A DNA stretch of 45,338 bases from an uncultured Oscillospiraceae bacterium (GTDB lineage: Bacteria; Bacillota; Clostridia; Oscillospirales; Acutalibacteraceae), in NCBI GenBank assembly GCA_900549155.1, contig URNF01000005.1, forward strand, positions 1 through 45,338, given 5' to 3'. The notes beneath the pieces were generated by a model. The model was not told the origin of the DNA. It worked only from the letters and a program-made list of their open reading frames with translations, and made no database searches. Shown piece by piece: positions 36,038-44,544 of the stretch; within the stretch, counting starts at the first letter, position 1, and each line of letters opens with the position of its first letter. Position numbers and translations under genes: made by a program.

Positions 36038-38236
36038 ATGTTTATTGATCCGAAGATCGAGAAAAAGATCGATGACCTGATCGCACAAATGACGCTCGAG
36101 GAAAAGATCGGACAGATCTGCCAGGTCGGGCCTTCGCCTGTCGGCGGTTTTGAGATCAGCGAGGAGCAGGCGGCACAGCTGCTGAAGGACGGCAGCATCT
36201 CGCAGGTGACCTATGAAGCGATCATCAACCACACCATGATCGACAGCAACGAGGACAACGTCCGCAAGGGCAAGATCGGCTCGTTCATCGGCATCCGCGA
36301 TGCCGAAACCACTAACCGTCTGCAAAAGATCGCCGTGGAGGAATCCCGTCTCGGCATTCCGCTGATCATGGGACTGGATGTGCTGCACGGGCACAAGACC
36401 ATTTTCCCCGTGCCGGTGGCGCAGGCGTGCTCCTTTGAGGATGAGACCTTTGTCACCTCCACCTCTGTGGCTGCCAAAGAGGCGGCTGAAGACGGCATCC
36501 ACTGGACCTATGCGCCGATGGTGGACATCACCCACGATTCCCGCTGGGGGCGCATCACCGAGGGCTTCGGCGAGGATCCGTATCTCGGCTATCGCTTTGC
36601 CCAGGCATCCGTCAAGGGCTTCCAGGGTGAGACGCTCGACGATCTGAAAAAGCCGGAGCACATTGCGGCGTGCGTCAAGCACTTTGCGGGCTACGGCGCT
36701 GCCGAGGGCGGTCGTGACTATGACACCGTGGACATGAGCCTTGCCAAGTTCTATGAGCTGTATCTGCCGCCCTATGCGGGTGCGATCAAGGCGGGCGTCG
36801 TCACGGCGATGGCGGCGTTCAACGATTTGAACGGCGTTCCCGCTACCACGAACAAGTGGCTTTTGACCGACCTCTTGCGCGACAAAATGGGCTTTGAGGG
36901 CTTTGTCATCAGCGATGCCTATGCCATTCAGGAGGTCGTCAATCACGGTACGGCGAAGGATATTCGCGACGCCGCCAGACAGGCGATCGAGGCGGGACTG
37001 GACATGGATCTCAATTCCAATGTGTATGCCGCCTATATGCAGGAGCTGATTGAGAGCGGCGATGTCAGCATGGAAACGCTGGAAACGGCGGTGCGCCGCA
37101 TCCTGCGTGTAAAATTCCAGATGGGACTTTTCGAGCATCCGTACACGGAAATTCCCGAAACGACCTGCAAGCGCTGCCCGGAGCACATCGCCAAAGCGCG
37201 TGAGGTTGCCCGCAAGTGCGTCGTGTTGCTCAAAGACGACGAGCACCTGCTGCCGCTTGCCAAGAACAAGAAATTTGCCGTGATCGGCGACATCGCTTCC
37301 AACGGCGACGAGATGTTCGGCGCATGGGCGTGCTTCCCCGACACCGGCACGGGCATATCGCTGGTGGACGGTCTGAAGCATGCGGGTGCAGACTTTGTGT
37401 ATGCGCCCTGCGTCGGAGAAAAGCTGCCGCTTGACCGAGAGCTGCTTGCCGAGACCGTCAAGGATGTGGACACCGTCATTGCGTGCCTTGAGCACCACGA
37501 CGCCGGTGAGGCACATTCCAACTGTAAGCTGGAGTTCAAGGGCGACCAGATCGAAATGCTCAAAGAACTGAAGAAAATGGGCAAAAAGGTCATCGCCATG
37601 ATGTTCAACGGCCGCCCGATGGCGCTTGCCGATGTGGTGCCGAACTGTGATGCGCTGGTCGAGGCGTGGCATTTGGGCATTGCGGCGGGCGATGCTATCT
37701 GCGATGTGCTGTTCGGTGACTATGATGTGGTCGGTCGTCTGACCACGACTGTGCCGTACTATACCGGACAGTGGCCTGTGTACTACAATCATCCGAACAC
37801 CGGCCGTCCCACGACCGAGAGCGAGTGGACCTGCAAATATCGCGATGCGCCGCTGTTCCCGATCTACAATTTCGGCTGCGGTCTGTCCTACACCACCTTT
37901 GCTTATTCCGACATGGCGGTGCAGAAAGACGGCGACAAGCTGACGGTCAGCGTCAAGGTGAAAAACACCGGCGACCGCAGCGGCACGGAGACGGTGCAGT
38001 GCTATATCCATCGGCACAAAGCCACCCGTGTGCGCCCGGTCAAGGAGCTGAAGGGCTTTGCCAAGGTGACGCTGGCGCCCGGTGAGGAAAAGACCGTGAC
38101 GGTGGAGCTCACCCGCGAGCTGCTGGGCTATTTCAACGAGTATGCCGAGTATATCATGGATGAAAGCGACTTCGACATCTGGATGGCGCATGACAGCACC
38201 TGTGAACTCGGCTGCCATCAGGTCGTGACTTTCTGA
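36038..38236 (+). CDS. GH3 beta-glucosidase, conventional domain order
   Basis: 732 residues from ATG 36038 (TTGGAGG upstream); the frame is open further upstream without a good start. The N-terminal barrel carries EKIGQICQVG, FPVPVAQACSF, the KHFAGYGAAEGGRDYDTVD block and the nucleophile Asp293 in FVISDAYAIQE. The alpha/beta sandwich begins with CVVLLKDDEHLLPL, and a fibronectin-III-like domain closes the protein (VSVKVKNTGDRSGTETVQ). No signal peptide, so cytoplasmic. Releases terminal beta-glucose, possibly xylose, from imported oligosaccharide. Confidence 0.93.
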   Translation: MFIDPKIEKKIDDLIAQMTLEEKIGQICQVGPSPVGGFEISEEQAAQLLKDGSISQVTYEAIINHTMIDSNEDNVRKGKIGSFIGIRDAETTNRLQKIAVEESRLGIPLIMGLDVLHGHKTIFPVPVAQACSFEDETFVTSTSVAAKEAAEDGIHWTYAPMVDITHDSRWGRITEGFGEDPYLGYRFAQASVKGFQGETLDDLKKPEHIAACVKHFAGYGAAEGGRDYDTVDMSLAKFYELYLPPYAGAIKAGVVTAMAAFNDLNGVPATTNKWLLTDLLRDKMGFEGFVISDAYAIQEVVNHGTAKDIRDAARQAIEAGLDMDLNSNVYAAYMQELIESGDVSMETLETAVRRILRVKFQMGLFEHPYTEIPETTCKRCPEHIAKAREVARKCVVLLKDDEHLLPLAKNKKFAVIGDIASNGDEMFGAWACFPDTGTGISLVDGLKHAGADFVYAPCVGEKLPLDRELLAETVKDVDTVIACLEHHDAGEAHSNCKLEFKGDQIEMLKELKKMGKKVIAMMFNGRPMALADVVPNCDALVEAWHLGIAAGDAICDVLFGDYDVVGRLTTTVPYYTGQWPVYYNHPNTGRPTTESEWTCKYRDAPLFPIYNFGCGLSYTTFAYSDMAVQKDGDKLTVSVKVKNTGDRSGTETVQCYIHRHKATRVRPVKELKGFAKVTLAPGEEKTVTVELTRELLGYFNEYAEYIMDESDFDIWMAHDSTCELGCHQVVTF

Positions 38237-38252
38237 ACGGCGGGGGAAGACT

Positions 38253-40847
38253 ATGGAAGAAAAACTGCAGTTTTCGCCGATTGACGGGCTGCAATATGAT
38301 ATTGACGAAATTGACCATCCGATGTATATGTTCAGCCATGCATGCGTCGGCTGCGTGATGCTGGCGGCATCCGACGAGCTTTTCCGCTATGGAAAAGTCT
38401 TGCTGGAGGGCAAAGAGCATACGGACTGGAAGATCATTCGCACGATCAACTTTCCGCATCCGCTGTTGGTCGTGTACCTGAGAGGGTATCTGCGCCGATA
38501 TGACAGCGAGGCTGCTTTGCATATCGGGGGCTTTGTCGGTGCGGATAGACAGGAGATGCCGCCGCAGGATCTGACGATTCATGTTAAGCCCCGACGGGAT
38601 CACTATGAAGAAAAGTATCAAAAACACGAGGCGGTCGCTCTGCAAACGGCACTGGAATCGGCTGTCCTGCTCAAAAATGACGGCACGTTGCCACTGAAAA
38701 AAGAGGCAAAGCTGGCACTGTTTGGCAGCGGTGTGGCAAATTATCGCATTTGTCCGACGGGCGCCGGACGGATCAATCCCCGCACGCGGCGCAGCCTGCT
38801 GCAGGCGATTGAGGAAGCATCGGATATGACATATGATGCTGAAATTGCCGAGTTGTACGCTATTCCGAACGATTGTCTGCCTGACAAGGCGTTGCTGGAG
38901 AACGCTGCCGCGCGCTGCGATGCGGCGCTGGTGGTGTTGACGCGCGGTACCGGCGAGAATGTGGATAACCGCCCCGTGCGCGGCGAATACTACCTGACTG
39001 AGGAAGAGGAAACGCTGGTTCACACAGTGGCTGCCGCGTTTGAGCGGTGCATCGTCCTTCTCAATGTGTCCTATCCCATTGATACCCGCTTTTTGGCGGA
39101 TGAACACATCAACGCCTGCCTGTATACCGGGCTTGGCGGAATGCAGGCGACCGAGGCATTGATGCAGCTGTTGGACGGCCGCAGCACCCCCAGCGGGCAC
39201 TTGCCGGATACCTGGCCGATGGATTATTTTGATGGGCCTTCATCCGTGAATTTTTTGAATTTCACTGAAGTCACCGATCGTCCGCTGCAGACCGATGATC
39301 CCTACTGGGCGCGGGTGTGTTACGAGGAAGGACTATATGTCGGCTATCGTTATTTTGAAAGCTTTGACAAAAAGGCGGCATTTCCTTTCGGGTTTGGCTT
39401 GTCGTATACTACCTTCTCCTATGAGCCGATTCGTTTTGCTGCAGACGGTGAATGTGTTGAACTGACTGTGCGGGTGCAGAATACCGGCGTCTATTCCGGC
39501 AAGGCGGTACTGCAGCTGTATGTATCCAAACCGAGTGATCGTTTGGAACATCCGCTGTGCGAGATGATTGCTTTCGGCAAAACGGAGCTGCTTGCTCCGG
39601 GAGAAAGCGCCGATCTTGTGCTGACAGCCAACACAAAAGATATGGCAAGCTATGATGAAGAAGCGGCGGCGTGGATGCTGTTGCAAGGGCGCTATGCGTT
39701 CAGCTTTGGCGAAAATGCGGCGGCGCGCCACGAGGTCGGCGAGTTACGTTTTGCCGAAGATCAGATTGTGAAACGGGTGAAAAACCGTGTCTGCCCGAAA
39801 ATCCCGGTGCATGAGATGTCCCGCAGAGATCAAAGCGTGACCCGCAAGGACACCGCCATTTTCACTGAGCGCCCGTTTGCGCCGATCAGCGTGCCCGATC
39901 CGGCTCCGACAGTGCCGGCAGTGCCGAAAGAAACGCTGTATTTTGAGGATGTCGTTGCCGATCCCGAGTTGGCAGAGGCATTTGTGGCGCAGTATACCGA
40001 TGAGGAGCTTTGCCGCTCCAATGTTTGCTTTAACCGGGATTGGAGCATGGATGCCAAGGGCGAGGCGGGCTGGACTGTCGGGATCGAGCGCCTGCATTTG
40101 CCGTCTTTCTCGTTGGCGGATGGCAATAACGGCGTCAACTTGACTAAGCCCAACATCGGTATGCCGACCAGCTGCATGGTCGCCGGTACATTCAATGCCG
40201 AGCTCGCCTATCTGGTTGGCTGCGCTATCGCAGAAGAGGCGGTCGAGAATGGTGTCAGTATCCTGCTGGGACCGGCAATGAATCTGCATCGCAACATCTT
40301 CTGCGGACGCAATTCAGAATACTTTTCCGAGGACCCGTGCCTTGCCGGCATCATGGCAGGACAGCAGAACAAGGGCTTTCAGGACAATGGAGTGTGCGGC
40401 TGCATCAAGCATGTGGCGGCGAACAACTGCGAGGCGCTGCGCAAGCGCAGCGACAGCACAGTGACGGAACGCACCCTGCGGGAAATGTATCTGCGTCCGT
40501 TCACCTATGCGATGCAGATCGAGCCGAGCGACACGATCATGACCGGTTACAATGCACTCAACGGTGTATTCTGCGATGAAAATGTCGAGTTGATCGAGGA
40601 AATTTTCCGTGAAGAGTTGGGCTTTGACGGCTTTGCTATGTCCGATTGGAATTCGTATGACACCTCGGACATCGGCAACATGGTGCGGGCAGGCATTTCG
40701 TTTTTGACTCCGGGCAGCGGGGACGATGGGCGCGTGAAGCCCGTGCGGGACGAATTGACCGCCGGTCGCCTGAGTCGCGCGACCCTTGTGCGTAATGTGG
40801 CACGCATCGTGAAAACGCTTGCCAAACGCAAAGGCTCTGTCGGCTGA
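38253..40847 (+). CDS. GH3 beta-glycosidase with permuted domain order
   Basis: 864 residues; ATG behind GGGGGAAG, 16 bp after the other GH3. The domain order is inverted: first the alpha/beta sandwich (about 125-330; LESAVLLKNDGTLPLKKEAK), then the fibronectin-III-like domain (about 390-500; VRVQNTGVYSGKAVLQLYV), and last the barrel (about 575-855; GPAMNLHRNIFCGRNSEYF, CIKHVAANNCE). The nucleophile is Asp798 in FAMSDWNSYD. Permuted GH3 enzymes of this sort are known from ruminococci and relatives (family knowledge). Residues 1-120 are not recognised. Specificity cannot be read from sequence; it probably complements the conventional GH3. Last gene of the run. Confidence 0.92.
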   Translation: MEEKLQFSPIDGLQYDIDEIDHPMYMFSHACVGCVMLAASDELFRYGKVLLEGKEHTDWKIIRTINFPHPLLVVYLRGYLRRYDSEAALHIGGFVGADRQEMPPQDLTIHVKPRRDHYEEKYQKHEAVALQTALESAVLLKNDGTLPLKKEAKLALFGSGVANYRICPTGAGRINPRTRRSLLQAIEEASDMTYDAEIAELYAIPNDCLPDKALLENAAARCDAALVVLTRGTGENVDNRPVRGEYYLTEEEETLVHTVAAAFERCIVLLNVSYPIDTRFLADEHINACLYTGLGGMQATEALMQLLDGRSTPSGHLPDTWPMDYFDGPSSVNFLNFTEVTDRPLQTDDPYWARVCYEEGLYVGYRYFESFDKKAAFPFGFGLSYTTFSYEPIRFAADGECVELTVRVQNTGVYSGKAVLQLYVSKPSDRLEHPLCEMIAFGKTELLAPGESADLVLTANTKDMASYDEEAAAWMLLQGRYAFSFGENAAARHEVGELRFAEDQIVKRVKNRVCPKIPVHEMSRRDQSVTRKDTAIFTERPFAPISVPDPAPTVPAVPKETLYFEDVVADPELAEAFVAQYTDEELCRSNVCFNRDWSMDAKGEAGWTVGIERLHLPSFSLADGNNGVNLTKPNIGMPTSCMVAGTFNAELAYLVGCAIAEEAVENGVSILLGPAMNLHRNIFCGRNSEYFSEDPCLAGIMAGQQNKGFQDNGVCGCIKHVAANNCEALRKRSDSTVTERTLREMYLRPFTYAMQIEPSDTIMTGYNALNGVFCDENVELIEEIFREELGFDGFAMSDWNSYDTSDIGNMVRAGISFLTPGSGDDGRVKPVRDELTAGRLSRATLVRNVARIVKTLAKRKGSVG

Positions 40848-40863
40848 TATGACGTAAGAAATA

Positions 40864-40899
40864 CCCGGAGCGGAAATTGAACCGCTTCGGGCATTTTTA
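40864..40899 (+). terminator. Rho-independent terminator of the 18-gene run
   Basis: CCCGGAGCGG, loop AAATTGAA, CCGCTTCGGG, then CATTTTTAC. A 10-bp stem with one G-T pair and a T tract, 16 bp after the permuted GH3 stop codon. It marks the end of the glycan run. Confidence 0.88.
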
Positions 40900-41060
40900 C
40901 TGTATGTGGATGCTGTGTTGTTAAAATCTTATCTGCTCATCAAATGTCGCAATAGTATTTTTGTTTTGTATCATGTTGTTGATATCCCTGTATATAAAAT
41001 ACCGGCCTTGACCGCTACCGCAAAGGCGGCATACATTCATGGGATACATCGTATTTTTGG

Positions 41061-41086
41061 TGTAATTATTTTATAAAATAATTACA
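41061..41086. repeat. 26-bp perfect AT-rich palindrome
   Basis: TGTAATTATTTTA followed directly by its reverse complement. It lies 16 bp beyond the stop codon of the minus-strand ATPase. It could be a weak bidirectional terminator or a recombination or protein-binding site. The remaining sequence of 40900-41101 shows nothing else recognisable. Confidence 0.6.
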
Positions 41087-41101
41087 TTCTTTCATTTAGG
41101 T

Positions 41102-42331
41102 CTATATCATCCAAATCGGGACGATGAGGTTCTTTCGGTCGAAGGCAGAAAGGCGATCACTCATACAGAGCACGGCAGAGGTACCGAGTACCAAGGGTGA
41201 TTTATCTATCAAACTGAATGTTCGGGTAATTCGCTTATCGGGGGCGGCTGTTTTTTTAATTTCAAGCGGACACAGCTTGCCGTCGCCCTCGATAATGACA
41301 TCAATTTCTCTTGCATCTCGGTCACGGTAATAGTTAAGGTAAGGTTCTTTCCCGGCATTTTGATAGCTTTTCATAATCTCAGACACGGTAAAGTTTTCAA
41401 GCAGCGCGCCGCTCATGGCGCCGCTTTCGGCAACCTCGGGCGACGACCATTTTGTAAGATAGCAAACAAGTCCCGTATCATAAAAATACAGCTTCGGCGT
41501 TTTAATGGTCCTTTTCAGCACATTGTTGGAATACGGATGCAGCAGAAAAATGATCCCCAAGGTTTCAAGAATTTGCAGCCAGGCTTTTGCGGTAACCTGA
41601 TCGATATCCGCGTCATCGGCAATCGCTTTGAAATTCACAAGCTGAGAGGCACGGGCGGCTACCGCTGTGATGAATTTTGCAAATTTCAGTGCGTCGATTG
41701 CGCCCGAAAGCTCGCGCACATCACGCTCAATATAGGTCGAAAGATAAGAGGAATAGTACATATTCCGGTCGGTGTACGCTCCGCTTAACATCCCCGGCAT
41801 ACAGCCGTTCCATATGCGCTCGTACATTTCGGGTGTGGTGAGCGGCTTTATAATTTTACTGTCTTTTGCCAGCGCCTCAAAATCGGTAGTAAAGGGGCGC
41901 GGTTGTGCCTCTACAATTTCCCTTTGAGAAAGCGGCGACATATGCAAAAGGGCAACTCTGCCTGCCAACGACTCCTGAACGCCTTTCATTAAACTGAAAA
42001 TCTGCGAGCCGGTCAGCCAAAAATCGCCGGGATGATGATAGGTATCTACATGAATTTTGATATAAGTGAACAGCTCCGGCGCATACTGAACTTCATCAAT
42101 AATAATCGGCGGTTTATGAAGCTGCAAAAACATTTTCGGATCGTTTTTTGCCATTTCCCGGACGGTTAGATCGTCTAGAGAAATATATTCCCGCCCGGCA
42201 TTTTCCTTTTCGGCAAGTTTTTTTAGCATCGTGGTTTTACCGGACTGGCGCGGACCGGTAAGCAAAATTGCCGACCAAGTCTTTGACAGTTCGGTGATAC
42301 GCTGTTCTATATGTCGGTTGATATAGGCCAT
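41102..42331 (-). CDS. ATP-binding protein, AAA/DUF4143 type
   Basis: 409 residues from the ATG at 42331 (GAGGTG upstream). An upstream ATG at 42424 lies inside a promoter-proximal inverted repeat and is rejected. Walker A TGPRQSGKTTML (Lys32), Walker B KPPIIIDEVQYAP, a sensor block FWLTGSQIFSLMK, then a C-terminal DUF4143 domain including a short restriction-endonuclease-like core (YYRDRDAREIDVII, LCPLEIKK). These ATPases are widespread in anaerobes, often in many copies. Their role is not established; a link to mobile DNA, toxin-antitoxin or defence has been suggested (family knowledge). Base composition is more AT-rich than the glycan run, and it is on the opposite strand with its own promoter, so it is a separate acquisition. 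Confidence 0.88.
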   Translation of the reverse strand: MAYINRHIEQRITELSKTWSAILLTGPRQSGKTTMLKKLAEKENAGREYISLDDLTVREMAKNDPKMFLQLHKPPIIIDEVQYAPELFTYIKIHVDTYHHPGDFWLTGSQIFSLMKGVQESLAGRVALLHMSPLSQREIVEAQPRPFTTDFEALAKDSKIIKPLTTPEMYERIWNGCMPGMLSGAYTDRNMYYSSYLSTYIERDVRELSGAIDALKFAKFITAVAARASQLVNFKAIADDADIDQVTAKAWLQILETLGIIFLLHPYSNNVLKRTIKTPKLYFYDTGLVCYLTKWSSPEVAESGAMSGALLENFTVSEIMKSYQNAGKEPYLNYYRDRDAREIDVIIEGDGKLCPLEIKKTAAPDKRITRTFSLIDKSPLVLGTSAVLCMSDRLSAFDRKNLIVPIWMI

Positions 42332-42367
42332 AATACACCTCGGCTGAGTATAGTTCTCTTCATGATC

Positions 42368-42396
42368 ATTATACTTTATTATACCCGTAAAGTCAA
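42368..42396 (-). promoter_or_regulatory. SigmaA-type promoter of the ATPase gene
   Basis: On the minus strand TTGACT (42391-42396) and TATAAT (42368-42373) are exactly 17 bp apart: one mismatch to the -35 and none to the -10 consensus. The transcript would start about 30 bp before the ATG at 42331. Confidence 0.8.
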
Positions 42397-42398
42397 CA

Positions 42399-42443
42399 AA
42401 ATCTCGGCTAAAATTGGGAACCATCCTATTTTAGCCGAGATTT
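42399..42443. repeat. Perfect 16-bp inverted repeat abutting the ATPase promoter
   Basis: AAATCTCGGCTAAAAT, 13-bp loop, then its exact reverse complement. It begins 3 bp upstream of the -35. This is the position expected for an operator; it could also be a terminator isolating the promoter or a mobile-element end. Confidence 0.7.
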
Positions 42444-42473
42444 GCCGCTGCAATTCCTGATAGAATAAAAAAC

Positions 42474-42496
42474 CGGCACGGCGTAAAACCGTGCCG
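42474..42496 (-). terminator. Hairpin terminator for minus-strand transcription
   Basis: CGGCACGG, loop CGTAAAA, CCGTGCCG. On the minus strand the stem is followed by GGTTTTTTATTC, a good T tract, so it ends transcription from the right. The only minus-strand coding remnant there is the tail at 42619-42690, which suggests the terminator once served that lost gene. Confidence 0.7.
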
Positions 42497-42618
42497 AAAT
42501 TCGTTTATTTATGTGGTTTTGCGGTGGTTATGCCACAAACCACACAAACCGTTTTTTCGTTAATCCTTAGTAGTAATGTTAACCTTCGTCAAGGCTGCCA
42601 AACACATGTTGTTGGCAC

Positions 42619-42690
42619 TCAATACCACATAATCAGCTGTTCGGTAGTAATTTCGCTGTTAAGGATTTTATCAAAATTTTCGTAAATGAA
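42619..42690 (-). pseudogene. C-terminal tail of an unidentified minus-strand gene
   Basis: On the minus strand about 24 codons, ending FDKILNSEITTEQLIMWY and TGA at 42619-42621, read like genuine protein. They are followed by a proper terminator at 42474-42496. Upstream the frame runs straight into the antisense of the GH112 gene, so the rest of this gene has been replaced at a breakpoint near 42690-42700. I do not recognise the protein. Evidence is the amino-acid composition and the terminator only. Confidence 0.4.
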
Positions 42691-42696
42691 CCATCG

Positions 42697-44058
42697 TGCA
42701 TGAACAACCAGTACCGCATTCCGTCCAAGGGATTTTTGGACTTCCAGGCTTTCCAGCGCAGAGAGGTGGCGGCACAGGTAAAGGAGCTGGTGGACATTAC
42801 CCATGAGATGGGGAAGGAAGCCATGATGTTTTTGGGCGATCACTGGATCGGCACAGAACCGTATATGGAAGAATTTCGCTCGATCGGGCTGGACGCGGTC
42901 GTCGGCAGCGTGGGCAACGGCGCGACTCTGCGCCTGATCAGCGACATCCCCGGTGTGCGGTATACGGAGGGACGTTTCCTGCCGTATTTCTTCCCGGACA
43001 CCTTCCATGAGGGCGGCGATCCGGTCAAAGAGGCAAAGTTTAACTGGGTCACGGCACGCCGCGCCATCCTGCGCAAGCCGATCGACCGTATCGGCTATGG
43101 CGGGTATCTGAAGCTGGCAGTGCAGTTTCCGGAGTTTGTTCAATATGTCGAAAGTGTGTGCAATGAGTTTCGCACACTGTATGAAAATGTGCGTGGGACG
43201 ACGCCGTTTTGCTTTGAACGGGTGGCGGTGCTGAACTGCTGGGGAAAGAGTCGCTCCTGGGGCAATCATATGGTGCATCATGCGCTGTATCAAAAGCAGA
43301 ACTACTCCTATGCCGGCATCATGGAGACGCTTTCCGGTGCGCCGTTTGATGTCTCTTTTATCAGCTATGACGATATCCGCCGGGATCCCGCTATTCTGGA
43401 CAAACTGGATGTGATCATCACTGTCGGTGATGCATACACTGCCCACGGCGGCGGGGAAAACTGGAAGGATGAGCGCATCGTCACGGCGATCAGAAGCTTT
43501 GTGTATCGCGGCGGCGGATTTATCGGCGTCGGTGAACCGACCGCCTGCCAGTGGCAGGGGCACTTCTTCCAGCTGGCAAATGTTTTGGGTGTGGAAAAGG
43601 AAAACGGCCTTAACCTGAATACGGATAAGTATAATTGGGAGGAGCATCCGCATTTCATTTTGGAGGACTGCAGCGGGGATATTGATTTCGGAGAGGGCAA
43701 AAAGAACATTTTTGCCCTTGAGGGGACGACGATCCTGCGGCAGATCGAAAAGGAAGTGCAGCTGGCTGTCAACAGCTTCGGCAACGGTCGCAGTGTCTAT
43801 ATCAGCGGACTGCCCTACAGCTTTGAAAACAGCCGTCTGCTGTACAGAGCTATCCTGTGGGCGGCACACGATGAGGACAAGCTGCACAAATGGTTCAGCA
43901 GCAACCTCAATGTCGAGGTTCATGCCTATGTGAAAAACAAAAAATACTGTGTGGTCAACAATACCTATGAGCCGCAGAGCACGGTAGTGTATACAGGCGA
44001 CGGCAGCAGTTTTCGTCAGGATCTGCAGCCCAACGAGATCATCTGGTACGATCTGTGA
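42697..44058 (+). pseudogene. GH112 galacto-/lacto-N-biose phosphorylase, N-terminal part missing
   Basis: The frame from the ATG at 42700 gives 452 residues matching the C-terminal two thirds of GH112 1,3-beta-galactosyl-N-acetylhexosamine phosphorylase, normally about 720 residues. Seen: NNQYRIPSKGF, EAMMFLGDHWIGTEP, GLDAVVGSVGNGATLRLI, YTEGRFLPYFFPDTFHEGGD, GGGFIGVGEPTACQ, LNTDKYNWEEHPHFI. The enzyme phosphorolyses galacto-N-biose or lacto-N-biose from mucin or milk glycans. The first about 270 residues, with much of the barrel, are absent. Homology begins abruptly at codon MNNQYR, and the upstream open frame is unrelated with no ribosome site. Probably inactive. Sequence style resembles the glycan run, so it may once have been a gene of the same genome. 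Confidence 0.88.
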
Positions 44059-44124
44059 TGGGCTGACGGTGACACACTGCAATGCCGCTTTTCGGCGCGT
44101 TGCTCCACACGGAAAGGAGATCTC

Positions 44125-44544
44125 ATGGCGAAAAAAGATCGGACGTTATATGTTCTCAAATACCTGTGGCAGAACACGGACGAAAAGCATCCGACCACGG
44201 TTGCGGAGATTATAGCATCGCTTTTCGACGAGGGCATTTATGTGGAGCGCCACGCGTTGATGGCGGACATGGAGCGGCTTTCGGAGTTTGGGGTGGACAT
44301 TGTTTGCATAAAAAGCTCTCCGAAAAGATATTATATCGGCAAGCGCCCGTTGATGCCGGCGGAGCTCAAATTGGTTGCGGATGCGGTGGGTGCCGCGACA
44401 TTCATTTCCGCCCCGCAGGAGCAAAGTCTTGTGAGAAAGCTTTTCTGCTTCACCAGCGTCCATCAGGCAGAAAAACTCGGTCAAGGTCTTCTCGAAAATA
44501 ACCGATCAGACAGCGGAGAAGCCATAGATGCTGCTGAAGGTTGA
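44125..44544 (+). pseudogene. WYL-family transcriptional regulator, truncated after the DNA-binding half
   Basis: 139 residues; ATG behind GGAAAGGAGATCTC. The N-terminal winged-helix region (LYVLKYLWQNTDEKHPTTVA; ERHALMADMERLSEFGVDIV) and the start of the linker (SPKRYYIGKRPLMPAELKLV; HQAEKLGQGLLENNR) match WYL-domain regulators of about 300 residues. The WYL ligand-binding domain and the C-terminal extension are missing; the frame stops shortly after SDSGEAIDAAEG. It follows the GH112 remnant by 66 bp and could have been its regulator (inference). Confidence 0.75.

Noticed and set aside
35951..38218. 755-codon minus-strand frame opposite the conventional GH3
   Set aside because: Mirror of the GH3 codon pattern; the plus-strand frame has catalytic motifs over its whole length.
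42619..44082. Minus-strand frame of 487 codons opposite the GH112 remnant
   Set aside because: Everything right of about 42697 is antisense shadow; only the last 24 codons look real and are listed separately.
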